Assembly: GCA_031278095.1 (NCBI GenBank)
Contig: JAITLC010000011.1
Coordinates: 31,842-95,841, forward strand
Source: Treponema sp.
Lineage (GTDB): Bacteria > Spirochaetota > Spirochaetia > Treponematales > Breznakiellaceae
Length of the DNA: 64,000 nucleotides
Direction of reading: 5' to 3'
In this document: positions 44,606 to 53,528 of the stretch, piece by piece
How the letters are laid out: the number at the start of each line of letters is the position of its first letter
Position numbering within the stretch: position 1 is the stretch's first letter
Notes under the pieces: model-generated
What the model saw: the letters and a program-made list of their open reading frames with translations, nothing else
Database searches by the model: none
What the model was told of the DNA's origin: nothing
Program-made: the position numbers and the translations under genes

Positions 44606-45697
44606 TTACAGTAATATTACCGGACAGTTTCCCCTGTCCGCAACTTCACCGATAATCACCGCATCACTGTCGTCTGCTTTTATGAGATCGCAGAGTTCCT
44701 GCGCCTTCTCCATGTCTACCGAAACAAGGAGCCCTCCCGATGTTTGGGGATCAAAGCAGATCTCCTTCACGGCTTCCGCCACGCCGCCGGTTTCCACCCT
44801 GCCCGCCATGTGATTCCGGTTCCGCTGGGCGCCCGCAGTAGTATAGAAGGCTTCCGCATACTCAATGGCGCCGGGGAGAAGGGGGAGAGCGCCTGATTCT
44901 ATAAATATGCTGTGTGCGTCCCCTGCCATTTCCGCCGCGTGCACAAGAAGCCCGAAACCCGTAACGTCCGTGCATGCATGAACGGGTTTTTCCGCGGCCC
45001 TGTTCATCGCGGTGATTTTCTCAGCCGCAAAGCGGTTAAGTCTCTCCATTGAAGAGAACGCCTTCTTTACGAAGGCTTCATCCGCCTTCCCGGCCCTCAT
45101 GGCAGACATTACAAGGCCTATACCCAGGGCCTTGGTGAGGATGAGGGCGTCGCCTGTTTTACAGGCATTGTTGCGCAGTACCAGTTCCGTTTCGGTGATC
45201 CCGGTAAGGGCAAGTCCGTACTTTATTTCATGATCGTATATCGAATGTCCCCCCGCAAGAACCGCATCGGCTTCCAGAACTTTTTCCGCTCCGCCGCGAA
45301 GGATCTCCGCAAGTATCGCCTTGTCCATTTTTTCCGGAAAGCAAACCATGTTGAGTGCAAAGAGAGGACGTGCACCCATTGCGTAGATGTCGCTCAATGC
45401 GTTTGCCGCGGCGATCTTTCCAAAGAGAAAAGGATCGTCCACCATGGGGGGGAAAAAATCCACCGTGGAAACCAGCGCCGTATTTTCGGCAATGCGGTAC
45501 ACCGCCGCATCTTCGTTGCCGCCAAACCCCGCGATGAGGGCCGGATCATTCTTCAGCCTGAGACCCGAAAGAAGAGAGACCAGGGCGTTCGCTTCAATCT
45601 TGGCCCCGCATCCCCCCGATGTGCAGCTTGACAGAAGCGACTGTGCCGGGGATTCGGGCCCATCGTTTTTTACAGATGAATAATTTGACAGTTCCAT
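44606..45697 (-). CDS. selD: Selenide, water dikinase (selenophosphate synthase)
   Basis: Makes selenophosphate from selenide and ATP. The protein has about 363 residues. The catalytic pair Cys30 and Lys33 lies in SGGCGAK (codon TGC, so cysteine rather than selenocysteine). The AIRS-type ATP domain follows, with metal-binding DVTGFGLLVHA. The start is uncertain: the ATG at 45697 is chosen, while a GTG at 45703 is also in frame and neither has a good Shine-Dalgarno sequence. No selA, selB or tRNA-Sec is in the window, so SelD may serve the hydroxylase cofactor only. It opens the leftward operon. Confidence 0.92.
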   Translation of the reverse strand: MELSNYSSVKNDGPESPAQSLLSSCTSGGCGAKIEANALVSLLSGLRLKNDPALIAGFGGNEDAAVYRIAENTALVSTVDFFPPMVDDPFLFGKIAAANALSDIYAMGARPLFALNMVCFPEKMDKAILAEILRGGAEKVLEADAVLAGGHSIYDHEIKYGLALTGITETELVLRNNACKTGDALILTKALGIGLVMSAMRAGKADEAFVKKAFSSMERLNRFAAEKITAMNRAAEKPVHACTDVTGFGLLVHAAEMAGDAHSIFIESGALPLLPGAIEYAEAFYTTAGAQRNRNHMAGRVETGGVAEAVKEICFDPQTSGGLLVSVDMEKAQELCDLIKADDSDAVIIGEVADRGNCPVILL

Positions 45698-45742
45698 TGA
45701 CACATAGTATAGTCATATTCAGAATTAGGCAAGGATTGTAAT
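45697..45742. promoter_or_regulatory. Overlapping divergent promoter region of the two selenium/purine operons
   Basis: The starts of selD and mocA are about 45 bp apart. Rightward, TTGACA (45697-45702) is followed 17 nt later by CAGAAT (45720-45725). Leftward, a TATACT box lies about 7 nt from the selD ATG, with TTGCCT 15 nt further upstream. The two promoters would physically overlap, so transcription of the arms could be co-regulated. No operator was recognised. Confidence 0.4.
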
Positions 45743-46402
45743 TTGAGAGAAAGCGCTGTTGACGCCATTCTGATGGCTTCAGGTTTTTCGCGGCGGTTCG
45801 GCGGAGAGAACAAACTGCTTGTTCCCTTCCGGGGGAAACCTTTGGTCAGGCATACGCTTGAATTGGCGTGCAGCATTGATTGTATCAAACATGTTTTTCT
45901 GGTTACCTCGTTTGACGAGGTTGCCTCTCTGGCTCTGAAACTTTCGCATGCACGGAACGTAAAAATTATTCGCAACGATCATCCTGAAAGGGGACAGCGG
46001 GAATCCGTACGGCTCGGAGTGGAGGCTTCCTCCGCGGACTGGTATCTCTTCTTCCCCTGCGACCAGCCACTGCTGGATGCGGAAACGGTAATGAGTATCA
46101 TCGGGGCGGCTAAAACCGAAGGTCAGATTATTCAGCCTTTTTTCCGGACGGGAATCATGCAGCGCGGCTTCGGGCACTTCTCAGACGGATTTGGCGGAGG
46201 GTACCCGGGAAGGCCGGGGAATCCGGTTTTGTTTTCCGCCTCCTTCCGTGAAGAATTGTTGTCCCTGCAGGAAGGGGAACATCCCCGGAACATAAAGGAG
46301 AGGAATCCTGAGGCAGTGTATTCCATTGAAGTGGAGAATGAAACGGCGCTTTTCGATGCCGACGATCCCGAAACGCTTTTGAGACTGGAAGGGATCGGTT
46401 GA
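45743..46402 (+). CDS. mocA: MocA-like molybdopterin cytidylyltransferase (YgfJ type)
   Basis: A 219-residue nucleotidyltransferase that would convert Mo-molybdopterin to the cytosine dinucleotide form used by xanthine-type enzymes. The nucleotide loop is LMASGFSRRFGGENK at residues 10-24, with a DQPLL motif in the middle and a YPGRPGNPVLF segment typical of MocA. A TTG start at 45743 is used, with AAGGA 7 nt upstream. Its stop overlaps the start of the fused xanthine dehydrogenase by one base. E. coli ygfJ (mocA) occupies a similar place. Confidence 0.85.
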   Translation: MRESAVDAILMASGFSRRFGGENKLLVPFRGKPLVRHTLELACSIDCIKHVFLVTSFDEVASLALKLSHARNVKIIRNDHPERGQRESVRLGVEASSADWYLFFPCDQPLLDAETVMSIIGAAKTEGQIIQPFFRTGIMQRGFGHFSDGFGGGYPGRPGNPVLFSASFREELLSLQEGEHPRNIKERNPEAVYSIEVENETALFDADDPETLLRLEGIG

Positions 46403-48987
46403 TGGAGGTAAGCCTGATCGTTAACGGGAAAGAGGTTCAGGGTGAGGCAGACCGCAGGCTTCTCGATTTCCTCCGTTACGATCTTCATTTGACCGCCACA
46501 AAAAACGGCTGCGCTTCAGGAGCCTGCGGAGCGTGTACTGTCTTGCTTGACGGGAAGGCGGTACGTTCATGTGTATTGACCCTGGGAAAATGTGCGGGGA
46601 AAAAAGTTGTCAGCCTTGAAGGTTTGAACATGCGGGAAAGGGAAGTGTATGCCTTTGCGTTTGCCGAAGCCGGTGCGGTACAATGCGGCTACTGTATTCC
46701 CGGCATGGTGATGGCAGCCAAGGCTCTCCTTGATGTAAGCTCCGATCCGGACGAAGCGGAGATCCGCAGGGCGATCCGTCCGAATATCTGCCGCTGTACA
46801 GGTTATGTAAAGATCGTCAGGGCAATACTTTTAGCAGCGGAATTTTTCCGGAACGGCAGGCCTGTTCCAAAAAAGAATTGCAGCGGCAGACTGGGAGAGA
46901 AGTTCCACCGCATCGATGCGGAAACAAAAATACTGGGAACCGGAAAGTATGTGGACGATCTTTTCTTTGACAACATGCTTCATGCTTCCGCTTTGCGGGC
47001 CGCTCATCCCCGTGCAAGGATTTTAAAAATCGACACAGCGGAAGCCCTGGCTCACCCGGATTGCGTTGCGATCTTTACCGCGGTAGATGTTCCGGGCAAT
47101 AACAAGATAGGCCATCTCGCTTTTATTTCCGATTATGATGTAATGATTGGTGAAGGCGGGATCACCCGTTTTGTGGGAGACGCCGTAGCGCTTGTGGTAT
47201 GCACAGGGAAGGAGAGCCTTGAAAAGGTAAAGGCCCTCATCCGTGTAGACTACGAAGTTCTGGAACCGCTTCTCAGCCCTGCCTCCGCAATGGCGGAAGG
47301 AGCGCCGCTGATCCACAACAGGGAACGCAACATACTGGCCCATGAACATCTTGTTCGCGGAAACGCTGAAAAGGCCGTCGCGGAATCAAGGTATGTTGTG
47401 AGCAGACATTTTTCGACACCCTTTACAGAACATGCGTTCATGGAAGTTGAGTGTGCCGTTGCCCTTCCCGACGGAGCCGGCAGACTTGTTCTCTATTCCG
47501 GAGGACAGAGTGTCTACGATGAACGGCGGGAATGTTCCCGTATGCTCGGTATCAGGCCGGAACAGATCAGGGTAAAGGGGCAGCTTGTCGGCGGCGGTTT
47601 CGGAGGCAAGGAGGACATGAGCGTTCAGCATCATGCGTGTCTCGCCGCATGGCTTCTCAAAAAACCGGTAAAGGTTTGCCTGAGCAGGGAAGAGAGTATC
47701 GCTGTTCATCCTAAACGCCACGCCATGGAAATGGATTTTACGCTAGGCTGCGATGAAGACGGAAGGCTCACCGGAATGAAGGCGGTTATCGTTTCCGATA
47801 CCGGGGCCTATGCGAGTCTTGGCGGGCCTGTGCTCCAGCGGGCCTGCACCCATGCGGCGGGGCCCTACAATTTTCAAAATATTGATATAGAAGGAACCGC
47901 GGTCTATACCAACAATATTCCTGCGGGGGCCTTCCGCGGTTTCGGAGTAACCCAGTCCTGCTTTGCTATGGAGAGCTGCCTTAATCTTCTTGCGGAAATG
48001 GCCGGTCTTAGCCCATGGGAGATCCGTTACCGCAATGCGATACATCCCGGAGAATCCCTGCCCAACGGACAAATTGCCGGGGATGATACGGAGCTTGAGG
48101 CATGCCTTCTTGCGTTAAAAGAAAAATTTGAAGAGGCGGCGAAAACCGGAAAGGCTGCAGGTATTGCCTGTGCCATGAAAAACTCAGGTCTCGGCGTGGG
48201 ACTTCCCGATACGGGCCGCTGCATCATCTCAATTGAAAACGGAAAGCTTCATATCAGAACCAGCGCCGCCTGTATCGGTCAGGGACTTGCAACGGTGGTT
48301 TTGCAGATCGCGTGTGAGACTACCGGCCTTCCTCCCGATGTCTTTATGGTCGAAACTCCCGACACGGAACGTACTCCCGATTCAGGCACCACTACCGCTT
48401 CCCGGCAGACTCTCTTTACCGGGGAGGCATTGCATCAGGCCGCATTGAAGCTCAAGGCCGCCATGAATGAAGCGCACGGCAGTCTTGTATCCCTTGAAGG
48501 GAAGGAATTTTACGGCGAGTATCTGGGCCTGACCGATCCCATGGGTTCCGGCAAGATGAATCCGGTAAGCCATGTGGCCTACGGCTATTCGGCGGTGATG
48601 GCGATCCTTGACGGCAAAGGCAGGATTGACAGTATCACTGCGGCCTACGACATAGGGACTGTGGTAAACCCCCTGTCTGCGGAGGGTCAGATCGAAGGCG
48701 GTCTCCTCATGGGGATGGGTTATGCCCTTACCGAGGACTTCCCCCTGGAGGGAGGCCGGTCCCTGCGGAAATACGGCGCCCTGGGTCTCCTCCGTTCCGA
48801 CGCTGCGCCCCCCATGGAGATCATCTTTGTAAAGCCGCGGCATCCCTCTTCTCTGGCTTTCGGGGCCAAGGGGGTAGGGGAACTTGCCGCCATTCCGGTG
48901 TGTCCTGCGATAGGCGGGGCATATCTTGCCAGAGACGGCGCTCTCCGGAACAAGCTTCCCATGAAGGGAACTCCATACCGCCCTTAA
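46402..48987 (+). CDS. Selenium-dependent xanthine dehydrogenase, fused Fe-S and Mo subunits
   Basis: An 861-residue protein joining the 2Fe-2S subunit to the molybdenum subunit. Residues 1-150 hold Cys37, 42, 45, 57 and Cys95, 98, 130, 132 for two clusters. The Mo part has GGGFGGKEDMS near residue 397, GAFRGFGVTQ near 515, and the catalytic glutamate in GVGELAAIP near 826. The fusion matches the selenium-dependent xanthine dehydrogenase form (XdhD-like) in SDMH loci. No FAD domain is included, so an FAD partner is needed, perhaps the subunit at 39828-40706. The ATG at 46402 overlaps the mocA stop. Confidence 0.9.
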   Translation: MEVSLIVNGKEVQGEADRRLLDFLRYDLHLTATKNGCASGACGACTVLLDGKAVRSCVLTLGKCAGKKVVSLEGLNMREREVYAFAFAEAGAVQCGYCIPGMVMAAKALLDVSSDPDEAEIRRAIRPNICRCTGYVKIVRAILLAAEFFRNGRPVPKKNCSGRLGEKFHRIDAETKILGTGKYVDDLFFDNMLHASALRAAHPRARILKIDTAEALAHPDCVAIFTAVDVPGNNKIGHLAFISDYDVMIGEGGITRFVGDAVALVVCTGKESLEKVKALIRVDYEVLEPLLSPASAMAEGAPLIHNRERNILAHEHLVRGNAEKAVAESRYVVSRHFSTPFTEHAFMEVECAVALPDGAGRLVLYSGGQSVYDERRECSRMLGIRPEQIRVKGQLVGGGFGGKEDMSVQHHACLAAWLLKKPVKVCLSREESIAVHPKRHAMEMDFTLGCDEDGRLTGMKAVIVSDTGAYASLGGPVLQRACTHAAGPYNFQNIDIEGTAVYTNNIPAGAFRGFGVTQSCFAMESCLNLLAEMAGLSPWEIRYRNAIHPGESLPNGQIAGDDTELEACLLALKEKFEEAAKTGKAAGIACAMKNSGLGVGLPDTGRCIISIENGKLHIRTSAACIGQGLATVVLQIACETTGLPPDVFMVETPDTERTPDSGTTTASRQTLFTGEALHQAALKLKAAMNEAHGSLVSLEGKEFYGEYLGLTDPMGSGKMNPVSHVAYGYSAVMAILDGKGRIDSITAAYDIGTVVNPLSAEGQIEGGLLMGMGYALTEDFPLEGGRSLRKYGALGLLRSDAAPPMEIIFVKPRHPSSLAFGAKGVGELAAIPVCPAIGGAYLARDGALRNKLPMKGTPYRP

Positions 48988-49017
48988 ATTTCCTGACGGA
49001 TATGCTATACTTGCAGC

Positions 49018-52000
49018 ATGAGTGAAATCATGAGACCGATCCCATTTCCGGATCTCCTCCGGTGGATTGAAGGGGAGTATAAGAATCACAATTCAATTTT
49101 TGGTATCAGGAGTGGAAAATTCTACCGGAGCGGTGGAAATTTCAGGATCTTCGGACAATCCCTTGCTTCTCCGATAGGGCCTGCGGCAGGGCCTCATTCA
49201 CAGCTTGCCCAGAACATCGCCGCCGCCTATCTTTCCGGCGCCCGTTTCATGGAACTCAAAACCGTGCAGACAATGGACGGCGCACAGATGCGCAAGGCCA
49301 TCAGCCGGCCCTGTATTAATGCAATGGACTCAGGCTACAATGTCGAGTGGTCTACGGAGCTGACCGTAGAGGATGCGCTTGCCGAATACATCAAGGCATG
49401 GTTTCTCTGTCATGTGCTGGCACGAGAATACGGTCTTGCAGAACAATGGGATCTCATGTTCAACATGAGTGTGGGCTACAGCTTTGAAGGGATCACATCG
49501 CCGAAGATTGACGCTTTCATTGAAGGTCTTAAAGACGCTTCAGGAACCCGGGTCTGGGCCTCCTGTTACTCATGGCTTGAGAACAATACCGGCGCTTTTA
49601 TACATTTTTCAAAAAAGGATCTTGAATCCATTTCTCCCGCCGTTTCTCCGGGTATTACCCTTTCAACATTGCACGGCTGTCCCCGTGAAGAGATTGAAAA
49701 GATAGCCTCGTATCTTATTGAAGAAAAGAAACTCAACACTTACATTAAGTGTAATCCTACACTGCTGGGATACGAGACGGTCCGCCGTCTTTTGGATGAA
49801 ATGGCTTACGGCTCTGTTTCTTTTGACGATCATCATTTTAAAAACGATCTTCAGTTTGATGATGCAATCGATATGATCCGCCGCCTGCTTGATGCTGCAA
49901 AGAAAAACAATCTGAATTTCGGGGTAAAGCTTACCAATACCTTCCCGGTAGAGATAAAGCAGAATGAACTTCCGGGAAATGAAATGTATATGTCAGGCCG
50001 TTCCCTCTTTCCCCTTTCCATAAATGTTGCAAAAAAACTTGCTGAAGTTTTTGGAACTGAGCTTCCCGTTTCCTATTCGGGAGGCGCCGATGCCTTCAAC
50101 CTGAAAGACATTCTTTCCTCAGGCATTGCGCCGGTAACAGTAGCCACCACGCTGCTCAAACCGGGAGGCTATGAACGCTTCAAACAGCTTGCCCTGATCG
50201 CCCGGGGGATAGAAACCGGGAAGGGTATTAAGATGGAAGCCCTCAATGAATTGACTGCCCGGATAAGCGGAATGAAGCGTTACCGCCGGGAATACCGGCA
50301 GAGAGCTTCACGGAAAACAAATTCCAAATTGCCTCTCTTTGACTGCGCCAAGGCTCCCTGCGGAAGGGGAGGCTGTCCGATTCATCAGAATATACCGGCG
50401 TACCTTGACCGTCTTTCAAAAGACGACTACAGGGGAGCTTATGAAATCATTCTTGCCGAAAATACCGCTCCTGCGATCCTCGGGACAATCTGCGATCACC
50501 GGTGTCAATTTTACTGTACGCGTGTAGACTATGATGATTCTCTTGCAATCCGTGAGGCAAAACGCGCTGCCTGCGAAAAAGCGGGGGATGAATATATCGC
50601 CTCAATGAAAACACCGCCATTGAAAACTTCCGAATCCGTGGGGATAATCGGCGCCGGGCCCGCGGGTATTGCATCCGCAATCTTTTTGAGACGGAACGGG
50701 GCGCCGGTTACGGTTTATGAAAAACGGGAGAGACCCTACGGCATTGTGGAGTATGTGATCCCCTCATTCAGAATTCCTGAATCTTCGATTAAACAGGATC
50801 TTGCCCTTGCGGAAAAGGCCGGCGTGGAATTTGAATTCGCTACAGAATTGGACTCCATAGAAGAATTGCGGAAACATCACCGCTTTGCGGTCATTGCGAC
50901 AGGAGCATGGCTTCCCGGTGACATAAAACTTGAAGGGACAGTTGATGCGCTTGCCTTTCTTGAAGATTCAAAACGCTCTTTTTTCAATCTTGATCTGGGG
51001 AGGGAAGTAGTTGTCATCGGCGGAGGAGACGTTGCCATGGACTGCGCCAGGGCGGCAAAACGGAACAGAGGTGTCGAAAAAGTTTCTATCGTATACCGGA
51101 GAACCCGTGAATTCATGCCTGCTCAAATCGAAGAGATTGGAGGCGCTCTTGAAGACGGAGTTGACTTTCTGGAATTGCTGGCCCCTCTCTCATATACAGG
51201 CGCTACCCTTGTCTGTGAGCAAATGGTTCTGGGAGATTACGACAGCTCGGGCCGCAGGAGCGTTAAGCCTTCCGGCGTCAGAAAAGAGATCCATACAGAC
51301 CGGGTGATAAGCGCGGTAGGTGCACGGGTCGATACCGGCATCTTTACCCGGAACGGAATTGAACTCAATTCAAACGGCATGCCCCTGGTGAATGAATACT
51401 GCGAATGCAGCCTTAAAGATGTGTACATAGCCGGCGACTGCAGGGCAGGCAGCGCCACGGTGGTAAAAGCCATCAATGACGCCCAAAGAGTAAGCGAAGA
51501 TATCCTTAAAAAGCTTTCTCTCGAAATTGATTTTAATGATGCACAAGCCGCTGAAAGCGGCGCCGTACAACCCGTTTCCCTACGCTCGCGGCCCGAAGGG
51601 ACGCATGCACAAGCCGCTGAAAGCGGCGCCGTACAACCAGCTTCCCTACGCTCGCGGCCCGAAGGGACGCATGACTTCCGGACCGGTTGGATGGAGAGTA
51701 TTCCGGAAGTCTATGCAAAGAAGGGAGTACTTGCCGGGGGAAGCGGCAAAACGGAAATAGAAAAAGACGCAGGCCGCTGTCTTGCATGCAGCCGCATCTG
51801 TGAAATTTGTGTTGATGTCTGTCCCAACCGGGCAAACGTAATGATAAGCGATGCGGAACCGGGAAGCATAGAGGGAATTCATCAGATCCTTCACATCGAC
51901 CGCATGTGCAACGAATGCGGCAACTGCGCCGCCTTCTGTCCCCATGCCGGATCGCCCTACCGGGAAAAGCTTACGGTCTTCAGCAACGGTGAAGATTTTA

Positions 52001-52182
52001 TGGACAGCGTTAATCCTGGTTTCTTCTCCTTCGGGGACGGTTCCTGGCGTGTGCGCCTGCAGGATAAGACAAGCTTCACCTGGCGCAGGGAAGAAAACAC
52101 TCTTCCGGAAAAATATGCCGCCGTGATCGGTTTGATCGAAGGCAAATACAGTTACCTGTTGGGATATTCCCGGGCATTCTGA
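49018..52182 (+). CDS. ygfK: YgfK-family Fe-S flavoprotein (putative selenate reductase family)
   Basis: A 1054-residue multi-domain oxidoreductase. Residues 1-430 resemble a dihydroorotate-dehydrogenase-like TIM barrel. A Fe-S segment with CAKAPCGRGGCPIHQN starts near 442. A GltD-like FAD/NAD region follows, with GIIGAGPAGIASAIFLR near 541 and a second dinucleotide motif VVIGGGDVAMDCARAA near 663. A C-terminal 2[4Fe-4S] ferredoxin has CLACSRICEICVDVCP near 922 and CNECGNCAAFCP near 963. Despite its family name, context in many bacteria points to anaerobic purine breakdown. Removing the tandem 22-residue insertions at 842-885 leaves about 1010 residues, the usual family length. Confidence 0.93.
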   Translation: MSEIMRPIPFPDLLRWIEGEYKNHNSIFGIRSGKFYRSGGNFRIFGQSLASPIGPAAGPHSQLAQNIAAAYLSGARFMELKTVQTMDGAQMRKAISRPCINAMDSGYNVEWSTELTVEDALAEYIKAWFLCHVLAREYGLAEQWDLMFNMSVGYSFEGITSPKIDAFIEGLKDASGTRVWASCYSWLENNTGAFIHFSKKDLESISPAVSPGITLSTLHGCPREEIEKIASYLIEEKKLNTYIKCNPTLLGYETVRRLLDEMAYGSVSFDDHHFKNDLQFDDAIDMIRRLLDAAKKNNLNFGVKLTNTFPVEIKQNELPGNEMYMSGRSLFPLSINVAKKLAEVFGTELPVSYSGGADAFNLKDILSSGIAPVTVATTLLKPGGYERFKQLALIARGIETGKGIKMEALNELTARISGMKRYRREYRQRASRKTNSKLPLFDCAKAPCGRGGCPIHQNIPAYLDRLSKDDYRGAYEIILAENTAPAILGTICDHRCQFYCTRVDYDDSLAIREAKRAACEKAGDEYIASMKTPPLKTSESVGIIGAGPAGIASAIFLRRNGAPVTVYEKRERPYGIVEYVIPSFRIPESSIKQDLALAEKAGVEFEFATELDSIEELRKHHRFAVIATGAWLPGDIKLEGTVDALAFLEDSKRSFFNLDLGREVVVIGGGDVAMDCARAAKRNRGVEKVSIVYRRTREFMPAQIEEIGGALEDGVDFLELLAPLSYTGATLVCEQMVLGDYDSSGRRSVKPSGVRKEIHTDRVISAVGARVDTGIFTRNGIELNSNGMPLVNEYCECSLKDVYIAGDCRAGSATVVKAINDAQRVSEDILKKLSLEIDFNDAQAAESGAVQPVSLRSRPEGTHAQAAESGAVQPASLRSRPEGTHDFRTGWMESIPEVYAKKGVLAGGSGKTEIEKDAGRCLACSRICEICVDVCPNRANVMISDAEPGSIEGIHQILHIDRMCNECGNCAAFCPHAGSPYREKLTVFSNGEDFMDSVNPGFFSFGDGSWRVRLQDKTSFTWRREENTLPEKYAAVIGLIEGKYSYLLGYSRAF
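51541..51672 (+). repeat. In-frame tandem 66-bp repeat inside ygfK
   Basis: Two adjacent 66-bp units, 51541-51606 and 51607-51672, differ at 2 positions. Each starts GCACAAGCCGCTGAAAGCGG and contains a perfect stem GCCGCT-GAA-AGCGGC, plus a second stem formed by TCCCT and AGGGA. Each unit encodes 22 residues (opening AQAAESGAVQP, ending RSRPEGTH). They lie in the linker between the flavin domain and the C-terminal ferredoxin. The palindromic content and in-frame length suggest a coding-sequence-tolerated mobile palindrome. Confidence 0.9.
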
Positions 52183-52199
52183 AGTTAAGGTGTATAGAT

Positions 52200-53528
52200 A
52201 TGATTTTGGTTGTTAACGGCCGCCTGATAACCCGTGATCCTTCAATGCCCTTTATTGAAAAGGGCGCCGTAGCCATTGACGGCAGGCTCATTGCCGATCT
52301 GGGTGAGAGCGCCGTCCTTGAGCCAAGATACCCGGACGCGGAACGCATCGACGCCCGGGGCCGCATCGTAATGCCCGGTTTCATCAATACCCACATGCAC
52401 TACTACAGCACCTTTGCCCGCGGTATGAACCTTGGCGGTAAGTCCGCCACGACCTTCGGAGAAATTCTTTCCGGTCTCTGGTGGCGGCTTGACAAGGAAC
52501 TCAGCCTGGAAGATGTGTACTACAGCGCAATCGGCCCCATGATCGACGGGATACATTCCGGCGTTACTTCGGTAATCGATCACCATGCAAGTCCCTTTGC
52601 CGTCCGGGGGAGCCTCTTCAGGATCGCAGAAGCCGCGGAACTGCTCGGTATACGGAGTAATCTTTGCTATGAAGTTTCCGACCGGGACGGCCCCGAAATT
52701 ACCGGTGCGGGCATTGCGGAGAATATGGATTTTGCAAAACACTGTGCATCAAAAAATGACGATATGTTAAGGTCTCTGTTCGGCATGCACGCGCAGATGA
52801 CCGTCAGCGAAAAAACGATGAAACAGTGTATCGAAGCCGCCGCCTCTTGCGGAATCGGGTTTCATATTCATGCGGCGGAAGGAATTGAGGATCAGATCGA
52901 CGCTGTGAGCAAATACGGCATGCGGGTAATCGAGAGACTCCATACATACGGACTGCTTTCCGAAAAGTCGCTGGCCGTTCACTGTGTTCACATAACAAAA
53001 GGAGAGACGGATCTCCTGAAGGAAAGTAATGTTGCGGTGATTCACAATCCCCAATCCAACATGGGAAATGCTGTCGGCCTTTCTCCGGTATTGACCATGC
53101 TCGGGGAAGGGATACTCGTGGGACTTGGAACCGACGGCTACAGTTCCGACATGACCGAGTCCTTAAAGACATCTGCAATTCTCCATAAACACGGAGCCGG
53201 TATTCCTTCTGTTGCCTGGGCGGAACCTCATCACATGCTTTTTGAAAACAACAAAACAATCATGGAACGTTTCATCAAAGGCAAACTCGGCGCCTTAAAG
53301 AAGGATCACTATGCGGATATCATCATCGTGGATTACAAACCGCCTACACCCCTGAACGAAAACACGATCAACAGCCACATCCTCTTTGGTTTTTCGGGCC
53401 GTCATGTGGATACCACGATTATCAACGGCAGGCTAATCATGGAAGAGCGGATACTTAAAAACATTGATGAAGAGGCTTTGTTCGCCCACTCGAGGGAACT
53501 TGCCCAAAAACTGTGGAGACGGATTTGA
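52200..53528 (+). CDS. ssnA: SsnA-family aminohydrolase
   Basis: A 442-residue amidohydrolase of the SsnA family. Metal-binding FINTHMHYY lies near residue 61, FHIHAAEG and HCVHITKGE in the middle, and GTDGYSSDM near residue 310. SsnA proteins resemble chlorohydrolase/guanine-deaminase enzymes and recur beside ygfK and xdhD in purine loci, so deamination or ring opening of a purine intermediate is the likely job. Starts 17 nt after ygfK with a weak Shine-Dalgarno sequence, and overlaps yqeB by 4 nt. Confidence 0.9.
   Translation: MILVVNGRLITRDPSMPFIEKGAVAIDGRLIADLGESAVLEPRYPDAERIDARGRIVMPGFINTHMHYYSTFARGMNLGGKSATTFGEILSGLWWRLDKELSLEDVYYSAIGPMIDGIHSGVTSVIDHHASPFAVRGSLFRIAEAAELLGIRSNLCYEVSDRDGPEITGAGIAENMDFAKHCASKNDDMLRSLFGMHAQMTVSEKTMKQCIEAAASCGIGFHIHAAEGIEDQIDAVSKYGMRVIERLHTYGLLSEKSLAVHCVHITKGETDLLKESNVAVIHNPQSNMGNAVGLSPVLTMLGEGILVGLGTDGYSSDMTESLKTSAILHKHGAGIPSVAWAEPHHMLFENNKTIMERFIKGKLGALKKDHYADIIIVDYKPPTPLNENTINSHILFGFSGRHVDTTIINGRLIMEERILKNIDEEALFAHSRELAQKLWRRI

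Noticed and set aside
44606..45697. SelD as a selenocysteine-containing form
   Set aside because: The catalytic position is coded TGC (Cys30), and no in-frame TGA occurs there.
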